Source of the DNA: CAVVSQ01 sp963848825 | GTDB lineage: Bacteria; Planctomycetota; Planctomycetia; Gemmatales; Gemmataceae | Assembly (NCBI GenBank): GCA_963848825.1 | Contig: CAWKFA010000004.1 | Span: 185,019 to 249,018, forward strand | Reading direction: 5' to 3' | DNA length: 64,000 nt | Shown: one piece after another, positions 10,801 to 17,122 of the stretch | Layout: each line of letters starts with the position of its first letter | Position numbering within the stretch: the first letter of the stretch is position 1 | Notes under the pieces: model-generated | Database searches by the model: none | What the model saw: only the letters and a program-made list of their open reading frames with translations | Told to the model about the DNA's origin: nothing | Translations under genes and position numbers: made by a program

Positions 10801-10912
10801 CACGCCGCATCACAGGGCGTTCGAAAGTGCGGCGCAATTTCTGTTGAAGGGTTCGTAACCAGAACTGCAGCATCGGCAGGGTCACCTTTAGAATTCGGTT
10901 GTGTACCGACAA
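4709..10912 (-). CDS. Giant surface protein 1, N-terminal two thirds: NHL-type propellers, Ig, MBG
   Basis: Start of a gene of about 3,280 codons (10912 to 1068) interrupted by two frameshifts. Residues 1-55 are basic and end in LTLELLEDRINPAV, the N-terminal signature of giant exported planctomycete proteins. Residues about 300-770 and 1075-1355 are NHL-like propeller repeats (SNPVGLAFDGSGNLYVANAG type). Between and after them lie beta-helix/filamentous segments rich in GGTNDTAVAGINLT-like repeats. Residues about 1715-1825 form a Big_3-type Ig domain, followed by MBG/YDG domains. The frame ends at 4709 after running out of phase near 4797, where the MBG pattern resumes in another frame. The probable role is a secreted or cell-surface adhesin or matrix protein. 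No enzyme motif was seen. Confidence 0.85.
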   Translation of the reverse strand: MSVHNRILKVTLPMLQFWLRTLQQKLRRTFERPVMRRGKNSSLLTLELLEDRINPAVSLNNLGSGLQILIAGNDTVNLSTVNGNLVIAEVSAGQTITDNTAKFAIMGSAGSQTATENAPLVADFAAITISGTGGGQNVNFYGGTFVATNVNDGTIAAVAFANAQSTFLGNLNIVTATSFAADASIAGTGVVNIIVGGTNAGLNINNNITSQAGPITLQATGAINVGTGVAVISTFGTLALAADRTISGGDDGVGTLTIGPGASIYGTSITMSGADEDIASTATVGAAVATENVANTYVDFSQNPRTPQGIAFDGSGNLYIASFNGNSISKVTPGGVLTTFCTSALLDNPYGLAFGGDGELYVSNYNNGTICRITPSGVASVFVDNTHGLSEPEGLAFDSSGNLFVSNTNSNTISEVTPTGAVSTFVNNTHGLSAPSGLVFDQGGNLYVANILTNAVNKITPAGVISTFASGSIVSNPTYLAFDGSGNLVVSTNSQIIKVTSSGTISTFIGSVANLGIPEGLAFDGSGNLYIASFQQNVIFKATPGGSVTTYIGNTGLSNPVGLAFDGSGNLYVANAGNNTIGKITPGGSYTTFVTGGQSISSPVALAFDSHSNLYIATSDNNSDIYKVTPAGVASLYVNNAQGIGQTQALALDNAGNLYIANLKTGVAKVTPAGVVSTFVSLSQGLSHPKSLAFDASGNLYISDLSLRTIFKVTPVNELSTFLPSSGNGAYGNLAFDIDGNLFATASNRIAEVYAHTTVLTTFYSGSTPLQGLAVDAGGNVYAASANNTLNTFSASLVPVTTNSLSILSSVESRPMHFGGANNAGVAGINLTSPELSRLSTMSSGSLSIGDFNQTGAIIFAGATMETTPGAVIFISQLENGPGQVVFDDTSGGLAALNGNGGNITIFAGMGGIVALNATNNSAELATTGLVSLETRGAIGSSPNRIQFADNGGNSAPPTVTVGILDKTLDVPTGVYLDSFGSLNLSTVEVAAAAPIDVVASGNVTINSASIIASFGGSFSLGADLTPSGGGDDGVGTLSVLPNATVYAATINLRGADVEIAPTAVIGNGRAIQATTLAGINGPLALAFDKSGNLFVANRDDSISEFAPGATTPTATLAGVSATPAGGAQSMTIGPDGNLFRINSGNNTVSEYARGAISPTAILTGLNGPVALACDNAGDLFVVNSNANTVSEFVPGSLTPTATLTGLSNPDALVIDVNQNVYVANLGNNTISVFASGNTNPTSSLTGSISQPVMLAADPSGNIYVANFIAGIVKFAPGATTPTAILSGLNLPSDLICDSQGDLYASFINGTVYKYTPGSTTPSASYFSGALLDPFAIAIDSSGNLFVGGFGYNIVGEFLLNGPFTTTVLVHSSMPSRPMSIGGTNDTAVAGINLTNSELATIVTAPTGSIVFGDNNQTGNITFSTATPATTPGAAVVAVESATGPGAIVLDDGAGSGVALDGDGGTINLSAGLGGIQALSAPNNVAEITNAGPVNLTSAAGLGSTQPVELMAVNNLTTDTTTANGSQFLNAIGTLNPVSLNAGGGTIIVGGSGTFSMTGTTFHATKIVDNGAVASLTVGSGQTLQGSGVAGSVTVQAGGNYGSITVVNALAEHSLAMQAGSNFNVALNATLNYSRDTIFSGGLLSLTGSNLVLGGTLTPANGQSFTIVNNFGSQPIDGTFSGLPEGAVIPNFLGSGLSATITYAGGDGNDVLVSVGSAPTTTTTLATSSASAVYGQGVTLTATVTASTTTPAGNVEFFDATTGAELGVGTLLSSGANTATWTYVTAPMQIQATGASGDLVEAMYEADAGLFGSVGSLAGGQIITPRSVTVTGITTNTKIYDHTTTATFNSGAAGLVGVFGGDVISLVASGATASFASKDVGNNIPVTLSGLTFAGPQAGNYVPIQPTIAGTITPAIAAVTGIVGANKVFDGTTSASVNTAGITLANVFSGDVVNVTVTGSTSAFTTKNAGNAVPINVTLTGLSLSGPQAADYTVAATALATADITPRSLTITANKSTKTYDGTTTTTAVPTVSGLLSGDSRDERGRSVYNPKCRFECHVECHQLHHQ

Positions 10913-11140
10913 GGATGAATTATAACCGAACCTGAGCCAAAAATGAACTCGCCGACCTTACAAAGTCACTTTGGGCAAAAAATCAGTACAAATACGGGTA
11001 CCTTGGTGGTGGGGTCGGAACGCCCGAGCGCAGTCCGCAGAGAGAAAATATTCCATCGCGGAAGGAGTTTACAAGCGGCTGGGACATCTGTTAGGCTACG
11101 CACCGATCGTTACGCTCCTTGTGCAAAGCGGTCTGACTCC

Positions 11141-12015
11141 CTTGCCGGCTTGCACGATCTGGACCTTGCCCACGACAGCTTCGATCCGCAGGACGATCTG
11201 GTCTCCCTTGCTCACGATGAATTTGTCGGTCTCGAACTCGAAGTCATCCCCCTGCTGGCCATCCATGATACTTCAGCAAAAACGAGCCACCCTCTCCTTT
11301 TCGCGACCGGCCCCGCGGACGCGCAGGGTGTACTCCAGGCCCAAGCGCTTTGCCGGCGTGTTGGATTCCAGGGAACTGCCTGTGACGCCAAGGTCAGTGG
11401 TCGCCGACGTGGAACGCAAGGCGGCGGAGTGGGTGCTTGCACTTGGCGGAGTCGTGCGCGTGAATAACGCGACCGCTCCATCGAGGGCGCGGCCGAGTTG
11501 CCGGCGACGCCCTTCACCCTGACAACGGTGCATCTGACCCGCACCGCAGCGACGGACGCCGGGCTGGCGAACCTCAAGGACCTTAAGGAGTTGATGAACC
11601 TTCGCCTGGACCACACGGAGGTGACGGACGCCGGGTTGGCTAACTTCAAGAACCACAAGGCGCTGAAGAACCTCTTACTGACGGGTCCGGGGATAACGGA
11701 CGCCGGGCTGGCCTATTTCAAGGACTGCAAAGCGCTGATGCGCCATCTACCTTGAACGCACCAAGGTGACGAATGTGGGGCTGATCCACCTCAAGGGCCT
11801 CGAGGGACTAACCCAACTTACCCTGATCGGGGCGAAGGTAAACGACGCCGGGCTGGTCCATCTCACGGGACTCCAGGGACTAACGTACCTCAAAGTGCTA
11901 AACACCAAAATAACGACGCAGGGGCTACAGAGATTCCACGCCGCGGTCCCGACGTGCAGGATCGAGCACGATGGCGGCACCATCGCAGCGAACGAATGAC
12001 CGCGGGCGGCACCAC
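11141..12015 (+). pseudogene. Rearranged copy of the LRR-kinase C-terminus
   Basis: Bases 11356-12015 are a near-identical reverse-complement copy of 17109-17767, the leucine-rich C-terminus of the kinase on the minus strand. It encodes VTPRSVVADVERKAAEWVLA and LRR units such as ATDAGLANLKDLKELMNLRL, and a one-base change near 11747 breaks the frame. Bases 11141-11262 copy the adjacent kinase segment 17768-17888 but in direct orientation. The two halves are thus inverted relative to each other exactly at the position equivalent to 17767/17768, with about 93 unrelated bases between them. The kinase catalytic domain is absent and no start is supported, so it is a non-functional duplication. Confidence 0.8.
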
Positions 12016-12448
12016 CTTTTTTCAGCGGCTTACGACCCTTGCCGACGGCATGTTACGCGCTCTGGTCCACAACACTTCCGCACGCACCACGGATCAGGCG
12101 TAATGACACGCTCCATGTCCCGTCCGAGCGGTTTTCTCCGCGGGGCTCTCTTTGTTTCCGTGCGTTGAGCCCAGAGTCGTGCCGGGGTCCATAGAGTCTC
12201 AAAATGAAGATTCTGGACAAGGTGATTGATGGTTCTTTATCCAAGAGAGCCGGGCGAACCAGACCGAGCCAACCGACTGGACGAGTCCGGCCGCCACAAC
12301 ACCGCCAACGATTGTCAGGCCACACCGCGAAGGCTAACGTGGGCACCAGGTCTCGAGTATAGAAAAACTCCAAAATCCATTGCAAACCGACCGGGCATCG
12401 GGGGACGCCGAGGGAACTGGCCCAAGCGGATCGTTCAGTGCTTGTTTT
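12016..12448. other. Intergenic region, nothing recognised
   Basis: About 430 bases between the kinase-tail copy and the FHA gene. Both strands have short open frames but none shows a domain, codon bias or ribosome site that I can support. Confidence 0.5.
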
Positions 12449-12880
12449 CTATTCGTCCGCGCGGGCCGCGTCGATTATGGCGATAATGGCCCGGCGAAAC
12501 GGCTCATGTAATGTCGGCCACACTCCCATGATCTGTGCCAATTCGGGATCAATTTGGAGGTTTTCCGTCGAAGATGCACTGGAGCTTTGAGCCGTTGCCC
12601 TAAGCGCCGGCGGACCGATTGGCGGTGCTTGGCTAGGCAAATGTACATCGGCCAAGGATTCCCACGGACAGAGGCTGTGGGTGTCACCCTCATTACGCCC
12701 TTCTTGAGAAAAACCGATAACCAGAGTCATGATGCCGCATCGCAGGATGTCAGAAATCCGGACGGGCCATTCGCCGGCGGGCAAACGGAAAGCATTGAGG
12801 AAAGTGCCGTTGGTGCTGCCCAAATCGCGAACGTACCAACCATTGGGAGTGGAGCGTATTTGAGCGTGGCAGAGGCTCAC
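12449..12880 (-). CDS. FHA-domain protein, 5' end disrupted
   Basis: Encodes a forkhead-associated domain, a phosphothreonine-binding module: SLCHAQIRSTPNGWYVRDLG then STNGTFLNAFRLPAGEWPVR and GDTL-like SDILRCG. A Ser/Pro-rich linker and a short C-terminal helix follow. The GTG at 12880 lies inside the domain and is not the true start. Upstream the same frame reads KVWESETIIRVGRLADLEIV and LDDTSV, the beginning of the FHA fold, and beyond about 12960 another frame gives ILLTEDDTPVRQIGSTSK. The terminal inverted repeat of an IS begins at about 13013, so the original start appears to be cut off by the insertion, and a frameshift is also present. FHA proteins often partner with Ser/Thr kinases, which are abundant here. 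Confidence 0.75.
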   Translation of the reverse strand: MSLCHAQIRSTPNGWYVRDLGSTNGTFLNAFRLPAGEWPVRISDILRCGIMTLVIGFSQEGRNEGDTHSLCPWESLADVHLPSQAPPIGPPALRATAQSSSASSTENLQIDPELAQIMGVWPTLHEPFRRAIIAIIDAARADE

Positions 12881-13096
12881 CGAGGTATCGTCCAGAACAA
12901 TTTCCAGGTCGGCAAGTCGGCCAACGCGGATGATTGTTTCGGATTCCCAAACTTTTCCTTTGAGGTGCTGCCGATTTGACGGACAGGCGTGTCATCTTCC
13001 GTCAAAAGGATTGCAGCGGGTGTGGCTAAATAGTCTGGTTGCAGCTGGAGGATTCGGGTAATCTGGGGCCTTCTCTTTTACGGCAGGAGGCCGATC

Positions 13097-13393
13097 ATGT
13101 CACGTATTACCGTTAGTCTGGAAGTAGAATCGCCAGCCCAAGAGACCTTGCTACGACGGTACCATGTCTTTCTTCAGGAGATGCAGCAGCTTGCATTGGT
13201 GGCTCCCGAGGGGGAAGTTATTGATACCTGCGAGGTGGCAGTGTTGCAAAAGGGCCAGGAAATCAATCGTCAGGTGCTTGAGCAGGCAGTGCAAATGCGT
13301 ATTGAGGTGCTTGAAAAAAAAGTGCCCCGCTGCGGAGTTGCGCCTGTGGTCGACCGCGCCTCAATCGTAGCAAAAGCACGCGGCAAATCGTGA
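13097..13393 (+). CDS. ISKra4-like transposase, orfA
   Basis: A 98-residue upstream frame with a good start (AGGAGGCCGATC then ATG). It begins MSRITVSLEVESPAQETLLR and has a helical N-terminus; the last third holds the first half of the zinc-binding region (KKVPRCG). In single-frame relatives this part is fused to the catalytic part, so the functional protein is probably made jointly with the downstream frame. The frame ends at TGA 13391-13393, which overlaps a GTG at 13390 in the -1 frame. Frameshifting or translational coupling could both join them, and the sequence alone does not decide. A run of eight A at 13314-13321 lies upstream in the frame and is a second candidate slip site. Confidence 0.75.
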   Translation: MSRITVSLEVESPAQETLLRRYHVFLQEMQQLALVAPEGEVIDTCEVAVLQKGQEINRQVLEQAVQMRIEVLEKKVPRCGVAPVVDRASIVAKARGKS

Positions 13394-14442
13394 GTTGTTT
13401 GGGTGCTTTGCGCTTGCAGCGCCGTTGGTGGGGTAGCCGCTGTGGCTGCGAAGCGTTGGGGTATGGCGCTGACGCGGTTTTGGGGCTAACCGGTGCCTAT
13501 ACGCGGACGTTGCAGCAGCACCTGAGTCGACTGGCAGCCGATGTGTCCTTCGCCAAGGCGCGGGAACACCTGACAACGTTGTTGCGGGTCAAGCTAAGCA
13601 AGGAAGCGCTGCGTCGCGAATGCCATCGGCAAGGCCAGCGGATGGTCCAATGGCAAACGACGGAGATGCATACACCGCAAGCGTTCACCGCTGCGGCCGG
13701 AGACATGGAATTCACGACCGATGCGGGCAAAGTAAACACGCTGGATGAAGGCTGGAAAGACTTGAAAATCGGGGTTTTTCAGAAGCGGAAGCGTGCCACG
13801 CCGGCCACACCGGCTCAATGGCGACAGCGCACGCTGCCGGCCCCGACAGCACGGGTGGCCTGGGCGGCGATTGCTCCGGCGAAGGTATTTCGACGGACGT
13901 GGCGTGCTTGGAGCCGGCGGCTGGGCGTATCGCAAACCAGTGCCTTACACGCGCTGGGAGATGGGGCGTCGTGGATTTGGCGCTCCGTGCAGCGTGTCTT
14001 CACCGGCTGCGAGCAGACACTTGATATCTTCCATGGTTGCGGGCATATCGGCCAAGCGGGGAAGCGTATCTACGGCGAGGACAGCGAGGAGGCCCAGACC
14101 TTTTTGGAACAGGGCCGCAAATTATTATTGGAATCCGGCTGGGCCGGCATCTGTCAACTCGTGGCCGAAGAATACGCCAAGGGGGACACGCCAGAACGCC
14201 GCTCGGCTTTAGAGAAACTCGTGGGTTATTTCGCCAAGCATACCCACCGCTTGGCATATCGCCAGCGGTTGGCGGCGGGCCAAGCGATCGGCAGCGGCAG
14301 CGTCGAAGGCTGGGCGAAAACTCTGGGTTTAAGACTCAAAGCACGCGGTGCGCGATGGCGTCGCAAGAACATCTCAGGCATGTCGGCACTGATATGTGTA
14401 CGAAATGCCAGCCAGTGGTCGGCCTACTGGTCCAAAGCCTGA
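13390..14442 (+). CDS. ISKra4-like transposase, orfB (catalytic part)
   Basis: A 350-residue frame overlapping orfA by the four bases GTGA. It opens with the second zinc-binding segment (CLGALRLQRRWWGSRCGCEA) and LGLTGAYT, and then carries the DDE-type core. Candidate acidic residues are in DAGKVNT/DEGWKDLKIG, in LGDGASWIW, and in the C-terminal GSGSVEGWAKTLGLRLKARG helix (the E of the triad). The motif TLDIFHGCGHIGQAGK follows the second acidic residue, as in related families. The length and intact frame suggest a potentially active transposase when joined to orfA. The gene ends 5 bases before the right inverted repeat. Confidence 0.8.
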   Translation: MSCLGALRLQRRWWGSRCGCEALGYGADAVLGLTGAYTRTLQQHLSRLAADVSFAKAREHLTTLLRVKLSKEALRRECHRQGQRMVQWQTTEMHTPQAFTAAAGDMEFTTDAGKVNTLDEGWKDLKIGVFQKRKRATPATPAQWRQRTLPAPTARVAWAAIAPAKVFRRTWRAWSRRLGVSQTSALHALGDGASWIWRSVQRVFTGCEQTLDIFHGCGHIGQAGKRIYGEDSEEAQTFLEQGRKLLLESGWAGICQLVAEEYAKGDTPERRSALEKLVGYFAKHTHRLAYRQRLAAGQAIGSGSVEGWAKTLGLRLKARGARWRRKNISGMSALICVRNASQWSAYWSKA

Positions 14443-14493
14443 CCCCCCAGAATCCGTGGCCACACCCGATTGCAGCTATCACGGACGCCTTGG

Positions 14494-14522
14494 TTGACTT
14501 GGCATATTGTCTGGGTTAATAT
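14494..14522 (+). promoter_or_regulatory. Sigma-70-type promoter for the first toxin-antitoxin pair
   Basis: TTGACT (14494-14499) and TAATAT (14517-14522) are separated by exactly 17 bases and lie 10 bases before the antitoxin ATG at 14532. The short leader and lack of a clear Shine-Dalgarno site suggest a nearly leaderless message. Confidence 0.55.
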
Positions 14523-14531
14523 CAATGCATT

Positions 14532-14817
14532 ATGGACGTTCAACTATCCCCCGAGGCCCAACGGTTCATTGAGGCGCAACTTCAGCCTGGGTGTGTACCG
14601 TTCTGTCTCCGAAGTCATTGAAGCGCTGGTGGAAGCTAGAAAGGCTTCCAAAGGCGCTGGTGATGCTCCGACGTCAAGCCTCGCAGAACTGGCCTCCAAG
14701 CAGCGGGACAGAGTTTTGCAACTGGTCGATCAGTGCGAATCGCTTGCTGGGCCACCGCCGACTGACCGATTCACTAACCGTGACCACGACCGCATCTTGT
14801 ATGGCGAACGCTCGTGA
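14532..14817 (+). CDS. ParD/RHH-like antitoxin, frameshifted
   Basis: Begins MDVQLSPEAQRFIEAQLQPG. After a one-base excess near 14591 (GGGTGTGTAC) it continues in the next frame as VYRSVSEVIEALVEARKA, then a polar tail ending ILYGERS. The N-terminal strand, the P-G-Y-R-S turn and the EVI-EAL helix are the ribbon-helix-helix pattern of ParD-type antitoxins. The stop overlaps the GTG start of the PIN toxin in the four bases GTGA, the usual coupled arrangement. Antitoxins of this class normally neutralise the toxin and repress their own promoter. The frameshift either inactivates it or is a sequencing error; the intact coding on both sides favours error. Confidence 0.65.
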
Positions 14818-15210
14818 TTTTCGTCGATACCGGCATTTGGTATGCCGCCTTCGTGCCCAGTGATCCCGACCATGCCGCCGCAGTTTCCTGGTTCCGCAGT
14901 AACACCTCGCCTCTGTTCACCACTGATTACATCCTCGACGAGCTGTTCACGTTGCTCCTTGTCCGCCGTGAGATTCCCATTGCAATGAAGATCGGCCCTC
15001 TTTTCCCTCGACCAATCCGTCGCAGCTTTGGAATTCGTCTTGCCCCAGGATGTGCGTCAGGCTTGGCTTGTCTTTCAGACTTACCGGGACAAAGCATGGA
15101 GCTTCACCGATTGTGTTAGCCGGGTCGCCATGCAGCGCTTGGGCATCGTTCAGGCGTTTGCATTTGACGACCACTTCCGCCAGTTCGGCACTGTTTCGGT
15201 GGTCCCGTAG
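14814..15210 (+). CDS. PIN-domain toxin (VapC-like), frameshifted
   Basis: Starts at GTG 14814 with MIFVDTGIWYAAFVPSDPDH, placing the first catalytic Asp at residue 4. It continues with FTTDYILDELFTLLLVRR (second acidic cluster). Near 15000 the frame changes, and the rest of the domain follows in another frame: QSVAALEFVLPQDVRQAWLV, WSFTDCVSRVAMQRLG and AFAFDDHFRQFG, with the third and fourth acidic residues. PIN toxins are Mg-dependent RNases that cleave tRNA, rRNA or mRNA. All catalytic acids are present across the two frames. The gene overlaps its antitoxin by four bases. Confidence 0.7.
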
Positions 15211-15413
15211 CTGAGCGGCAAGCCCGACGAGTTATTGGCCGAGGTAATGAATTTTGAAGTTGATTTCGTGGCGTGTGACAATCCCGTCGTCTTGCTCTCC
15301 ATTTCCTAGCTGCCGTTGCCGAAACGGAAGTCAAAGCGATTAGCAACCGTATAAAACCGGCGTTGCAGAAGGCCAAGGAACATGGGGCCTCGACAGGTCA
15401 CGAAAGTCCCTGA
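15211..15413 (+). pseudogene. Serine recombinase (resolvase) fragment
   Basis: LSGKPDELLAEVMNFEVDFV then ACDNP is followed, after a stop and frame change near 15308, by LAAVAETEVKAISNRIKPAL and QKAKEHG. This is the end of the catalytic domain and start of the long E helix of small serine recombinases, where the family reads (V/A)CD-P...AAVAE-E-..IS-RTK.AL..AK..G. The catalytic serine region and the DNA-binding domain are missing. It immediately follows the PIN toxin, so it marks another mobile element remnant in this accessory stretch. Confidence 0.6.
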
Positions 15414-15815
15414 GATTATGTAAACGAGCCTATATCTCGTCTTGGCGACACCTTCGGCATTGGGTTGGCGTTGAGCTTTGAGGCATGCCAGCTTGATTTC
15501 GCTCTGAAACCCAGTCGCTGTGCGAAAGTAATTTTCGGTACGCGCATGCGGATTACCGAGGCAAAACGATATTGGCGATAGCCGAAGAAGTTAATATCGA
15601 GCCTCAATGCCAGCAAATTCTCGCCAATGCTGGTGCAAAAAAATGATTCAAGGACTAAGGAAAAAGAAGGCATTCTGAATAATTGATCCGGCCAAGTTGC
15701 GGCAGCGGGCGTTTTGGCGTTCCGCAGGCAACAAGAAGGTTGAAGCGATTTGCGTGCAAAACGGGTTTTCATGTCCGGTGATCTGCACGCCAGAAGAATT
15801 GATGGAGAGTTCATA
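15414..15815. other. Intergenic/degenerate region, nothing recognised
   Basis: About 400 bases between the resolvase relic and the next small gene. Minus-strand open frames overlap here but read as low-complexity, Ser/Arg-rich shadow protein with no recognisable motif. Confidence 0.4.
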
Positions 15816-15986
15816 ATGTTCCATGACCCAATTGTCGAGGAAGTTCGGGCTATCCGCGCGCAGTTCGCGGGCCAATTCAATTTCGATATCCGCAAGATTG
15901 TTAAGGACGCGCAACCGAACGAGTCGGCCAACGCGGTTTCTGGTGTCGTTTCGTCTCAGCAAGCCGGCCCGGCGACTGAGCGTTAG
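15816..15986 (+). CDS. Small conserved protein of unknown function (MFHDPIVEEV type)
   Basis: ATG at 15816 is preceded by GGAGAG at a suitable distance. The 56-residue product begins MFHDPIVEEVRAIRAQFAGQ and contains FNFDIRKIVKDAQPNE. This N-terminal pattern belongs to a family of short uncharacterised proteins common in planctomycetes and cyanobacteria, usually ending in a short polar tail. I recall them as frequent neighbours of toxin-antitoxin genes, and here it sits between two PIN-type modules. It may be a third small component or the antitoxin of a lost toxin. The tail (SANAVSGVVSSQQAG) differs from the usual one, so the 3' end may be altered. Confidence 0.55.
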   Translation: MFHDPIVEEVRAIRAQFAGQFNFDIRKIVKDAQPNESANAVSGVVSSQQAGPATER

Positions 15987-16073
15987 CGTTCGGCAACTTG
16001 GCAACAAACTGGCAACAACGTTGCCCGTCCGACTGCAACGTGTCTGAAATGCGGGGCCGCACCGCGCTGGACA

Positions 16074-16105
16074 ATGTCCGACATTTATGCTATTATGTCA
16101 GACAT
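16074..16105 (+). promoter_or_regulatory. Operator/promoter of the second toxin-antitoxin pair
   Basis: Two copies of the near-palindrome ATGTCNGACAT lie at 16074-16084 and 16095-16105, one helical double-turn (21 bp) apart, with an AT-rich TATGCTATTAT between that could be a -10 element. Paired operators about 20-25 bases before a ribbon-helix-helix antitoxin are the usual autoregulatory layout. Confidence 0.55.
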
Positions 16106-16128
16106 AGCTACGGGAAAGGAATGTCACC

Positions 16129-16375
16129 ATGAATTCTGCACGGATTACCGTTCGCCTCGACCCGAAAACCGAGCGACGTTTGAAGGAAGAAGCTTTAGCG
16201 AGCGGCAAAAACGAATCGGAAGTGGTGCGCGATGTGCTCGCCGCCCATTTCAGCCGCTCACCCAAGACGGCCACGGCCCTGGACGTCGCGCCGGGCCGGC
16301 GTAATTGGCTGCGCCGACGGCCTGCCCGCCGATTTGAGCACCAATAAAGACCACCTGGAGGGGTTTGGCCGGTGA
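16129..16375 (+). CDS. CopG/RHH antitoxin, frameshifted near its end
   Basis: ATG 16129 follows GGGAAAGGAATGTCACC. The product begins MNSARITVRLDPKTERRLKE, continues ALASGKNESEVVRDVLAAHF, and is a typical ribbon-helix-helix protein. In the first frame it runs to 16347 with an Arg-rich tail, but a change near 16288 puts RAGVIGCADGLPADLSTNKD and HLEGFGR in frame. This C-terminal toxin-binding tail is typical for the family and ends at TGA 16373-16375, overlapping the toxin's GTG. The family ending and coupled overlap suggest the longer version is the real protein. Confidence 0.7.
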
Positions 16376-16800
16376 AGGGCTCCCAGGTCCTGATTGACGC
16401 CGGCCCTCTGGTTGCCATTGTGTCTCGCCGGGATTCGCAGCACCAGCGCTGCGTTGCTGCGCTGGCTGAACTCCCGACTCCGCTTCTGACCTGTTGGCCC
16501 GTGCTGGCGGAAGCGTTTTGGCTGGTACGTCAGAATCCGGATGCCATCGCCGGGCTGTTTCGCGGCTTTTCTGAGAACCTCTGGGCCCTGGCGCCCATAG
16601 GCCCGGAGGCAATGCCCTGGCTGGAGTCGTTTCTCGAACGTTATGCCAAACTAAAGACGCAACTGGCCGATGCGTGCCTCGTTTATCTCGGGGAAAGCGT
16701 AGGCATTGACACCGTGTTCACCCTCGACCATCGCGACTTCTCGGTGTACCGTCACACAAAGAATCGTCGCTTCAAAACCATTCCCGGCCTTTCTCACTGA
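16372..16800 (+). CDS. PIN-domain toxin (VapC-like), intact
   Basis: 142 residues from GTG 16372, overlapping the antitoxin stop by four bases. It has a complete PIN fold: VLIDAGPLVAIVSRRDSQH (first Asp), TCWPVLAEAFWLVR (Glu), LADACLVYLGESVGIDTVFT (Asp) and LDHRDFSVYR (Asp). The predicted role is a Mg-dependent ribonuclease restrained by the upstream antitoxin. It is the only undisrupted gene of the two modules. Confidence 0.8.
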   Translation: MKGSQVLIDAGPLVAIVSRRDSQHQRCVAALAELPTPLLTCWPVLAEAFWLVRQNPDAIAGLFRGFSENLWALAPIGPEAMPWLESFLERYAKLKTQLADACLVYLGESVGIDTVFTLDHRDFSVYRHTKNRRFKTIPGLSH

Positions 16801-17001
16801 TTTCCATCTGACCACCGTACGACAGTTTAAACCGCTTTGCAGCCCAGTCTGGACGCCCCGCCATCCGGGCGACCGAGTCACTCCGGGCCGTGCACGATAT
16901 CATTACGTCTCCCTGGCGGTCGAGGACGTCTGACGGCAACCGCGCGTTGTGCCGATCGTGGATTGTTTACAAAACCGTTTACAGGTTTTGGTGTGCCGAA
17001 G

Positions 17002-17072
17002 TTACAAAATTAAAAAGCCATAAATCATTATGATTTATGGCTTTATTTATGGAGCCGAGGGGGATCGAACCC
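17002..17072. repeat. att-like site: palindrome plus 3' end of tRNA-Ala
   Basis: A 54-bp block (17002-17055) is identical to 23921-23974 and contains a perfect 15-bp inverted repeat around one base (17014-17044, arms AAAGCCATAAATCAT). It runs directly into 17051-17072, which is identical to the 3' end of the tRNA-Ala gene at 25328-25349 (complement ends CCCTCGGCTCC). The rest of the tRNA is absent. Duplicated tRNA 3' ends next to a strong palindrome are what tyrosine-recombinase elements leave at their borders. The palindrome may also act as a bidirectional terminator. The stretch 16801-17001 before it holds no gene that I can support. Confidence 0.6.
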
Positions 17073-17122
17073 GCGTAGTAAGCCCGTCGAACCTTTAAGA
17101 CGCCATGCAGTGCCGCCCGCGG

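Larger units (their letters stand above)
13013..14473 (+). mobile_element. ISKra4-like insertion sequence, apparently complete
   Basis: Imperfect terminal inverted repeats of about 26 bp bracket two overlapping transposase frames. The left end is 13013-13038 (GCAGCGGGTGTGGCTAAATA then GTCTGG). The right end is 14447-14473, whose complement reads GCAATCGGGTGTGGCCACGG then ATTCTGG. No clear target-site duplication could be picked out by eye, so the outer limits may be off by a few bases. The left end lies in the 5' coding part of the FHA gene. The element is a relative, not a copy, of the relics at 240-863. Confidence 0.7.

Noticed and set aside
15416..15931. Minus-strand frame of 171 codons between the toxin-antitoxin modules
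   Set aside because: No domain and biased Ser/Arg composition, and it overlaps a better-supported small plus-strand gene.
17050..17110. Possible second tRNA gene
   Set aside because: Only the last 22 bases of tRNA-Ala are present; the anticodon and D arms do not follow.
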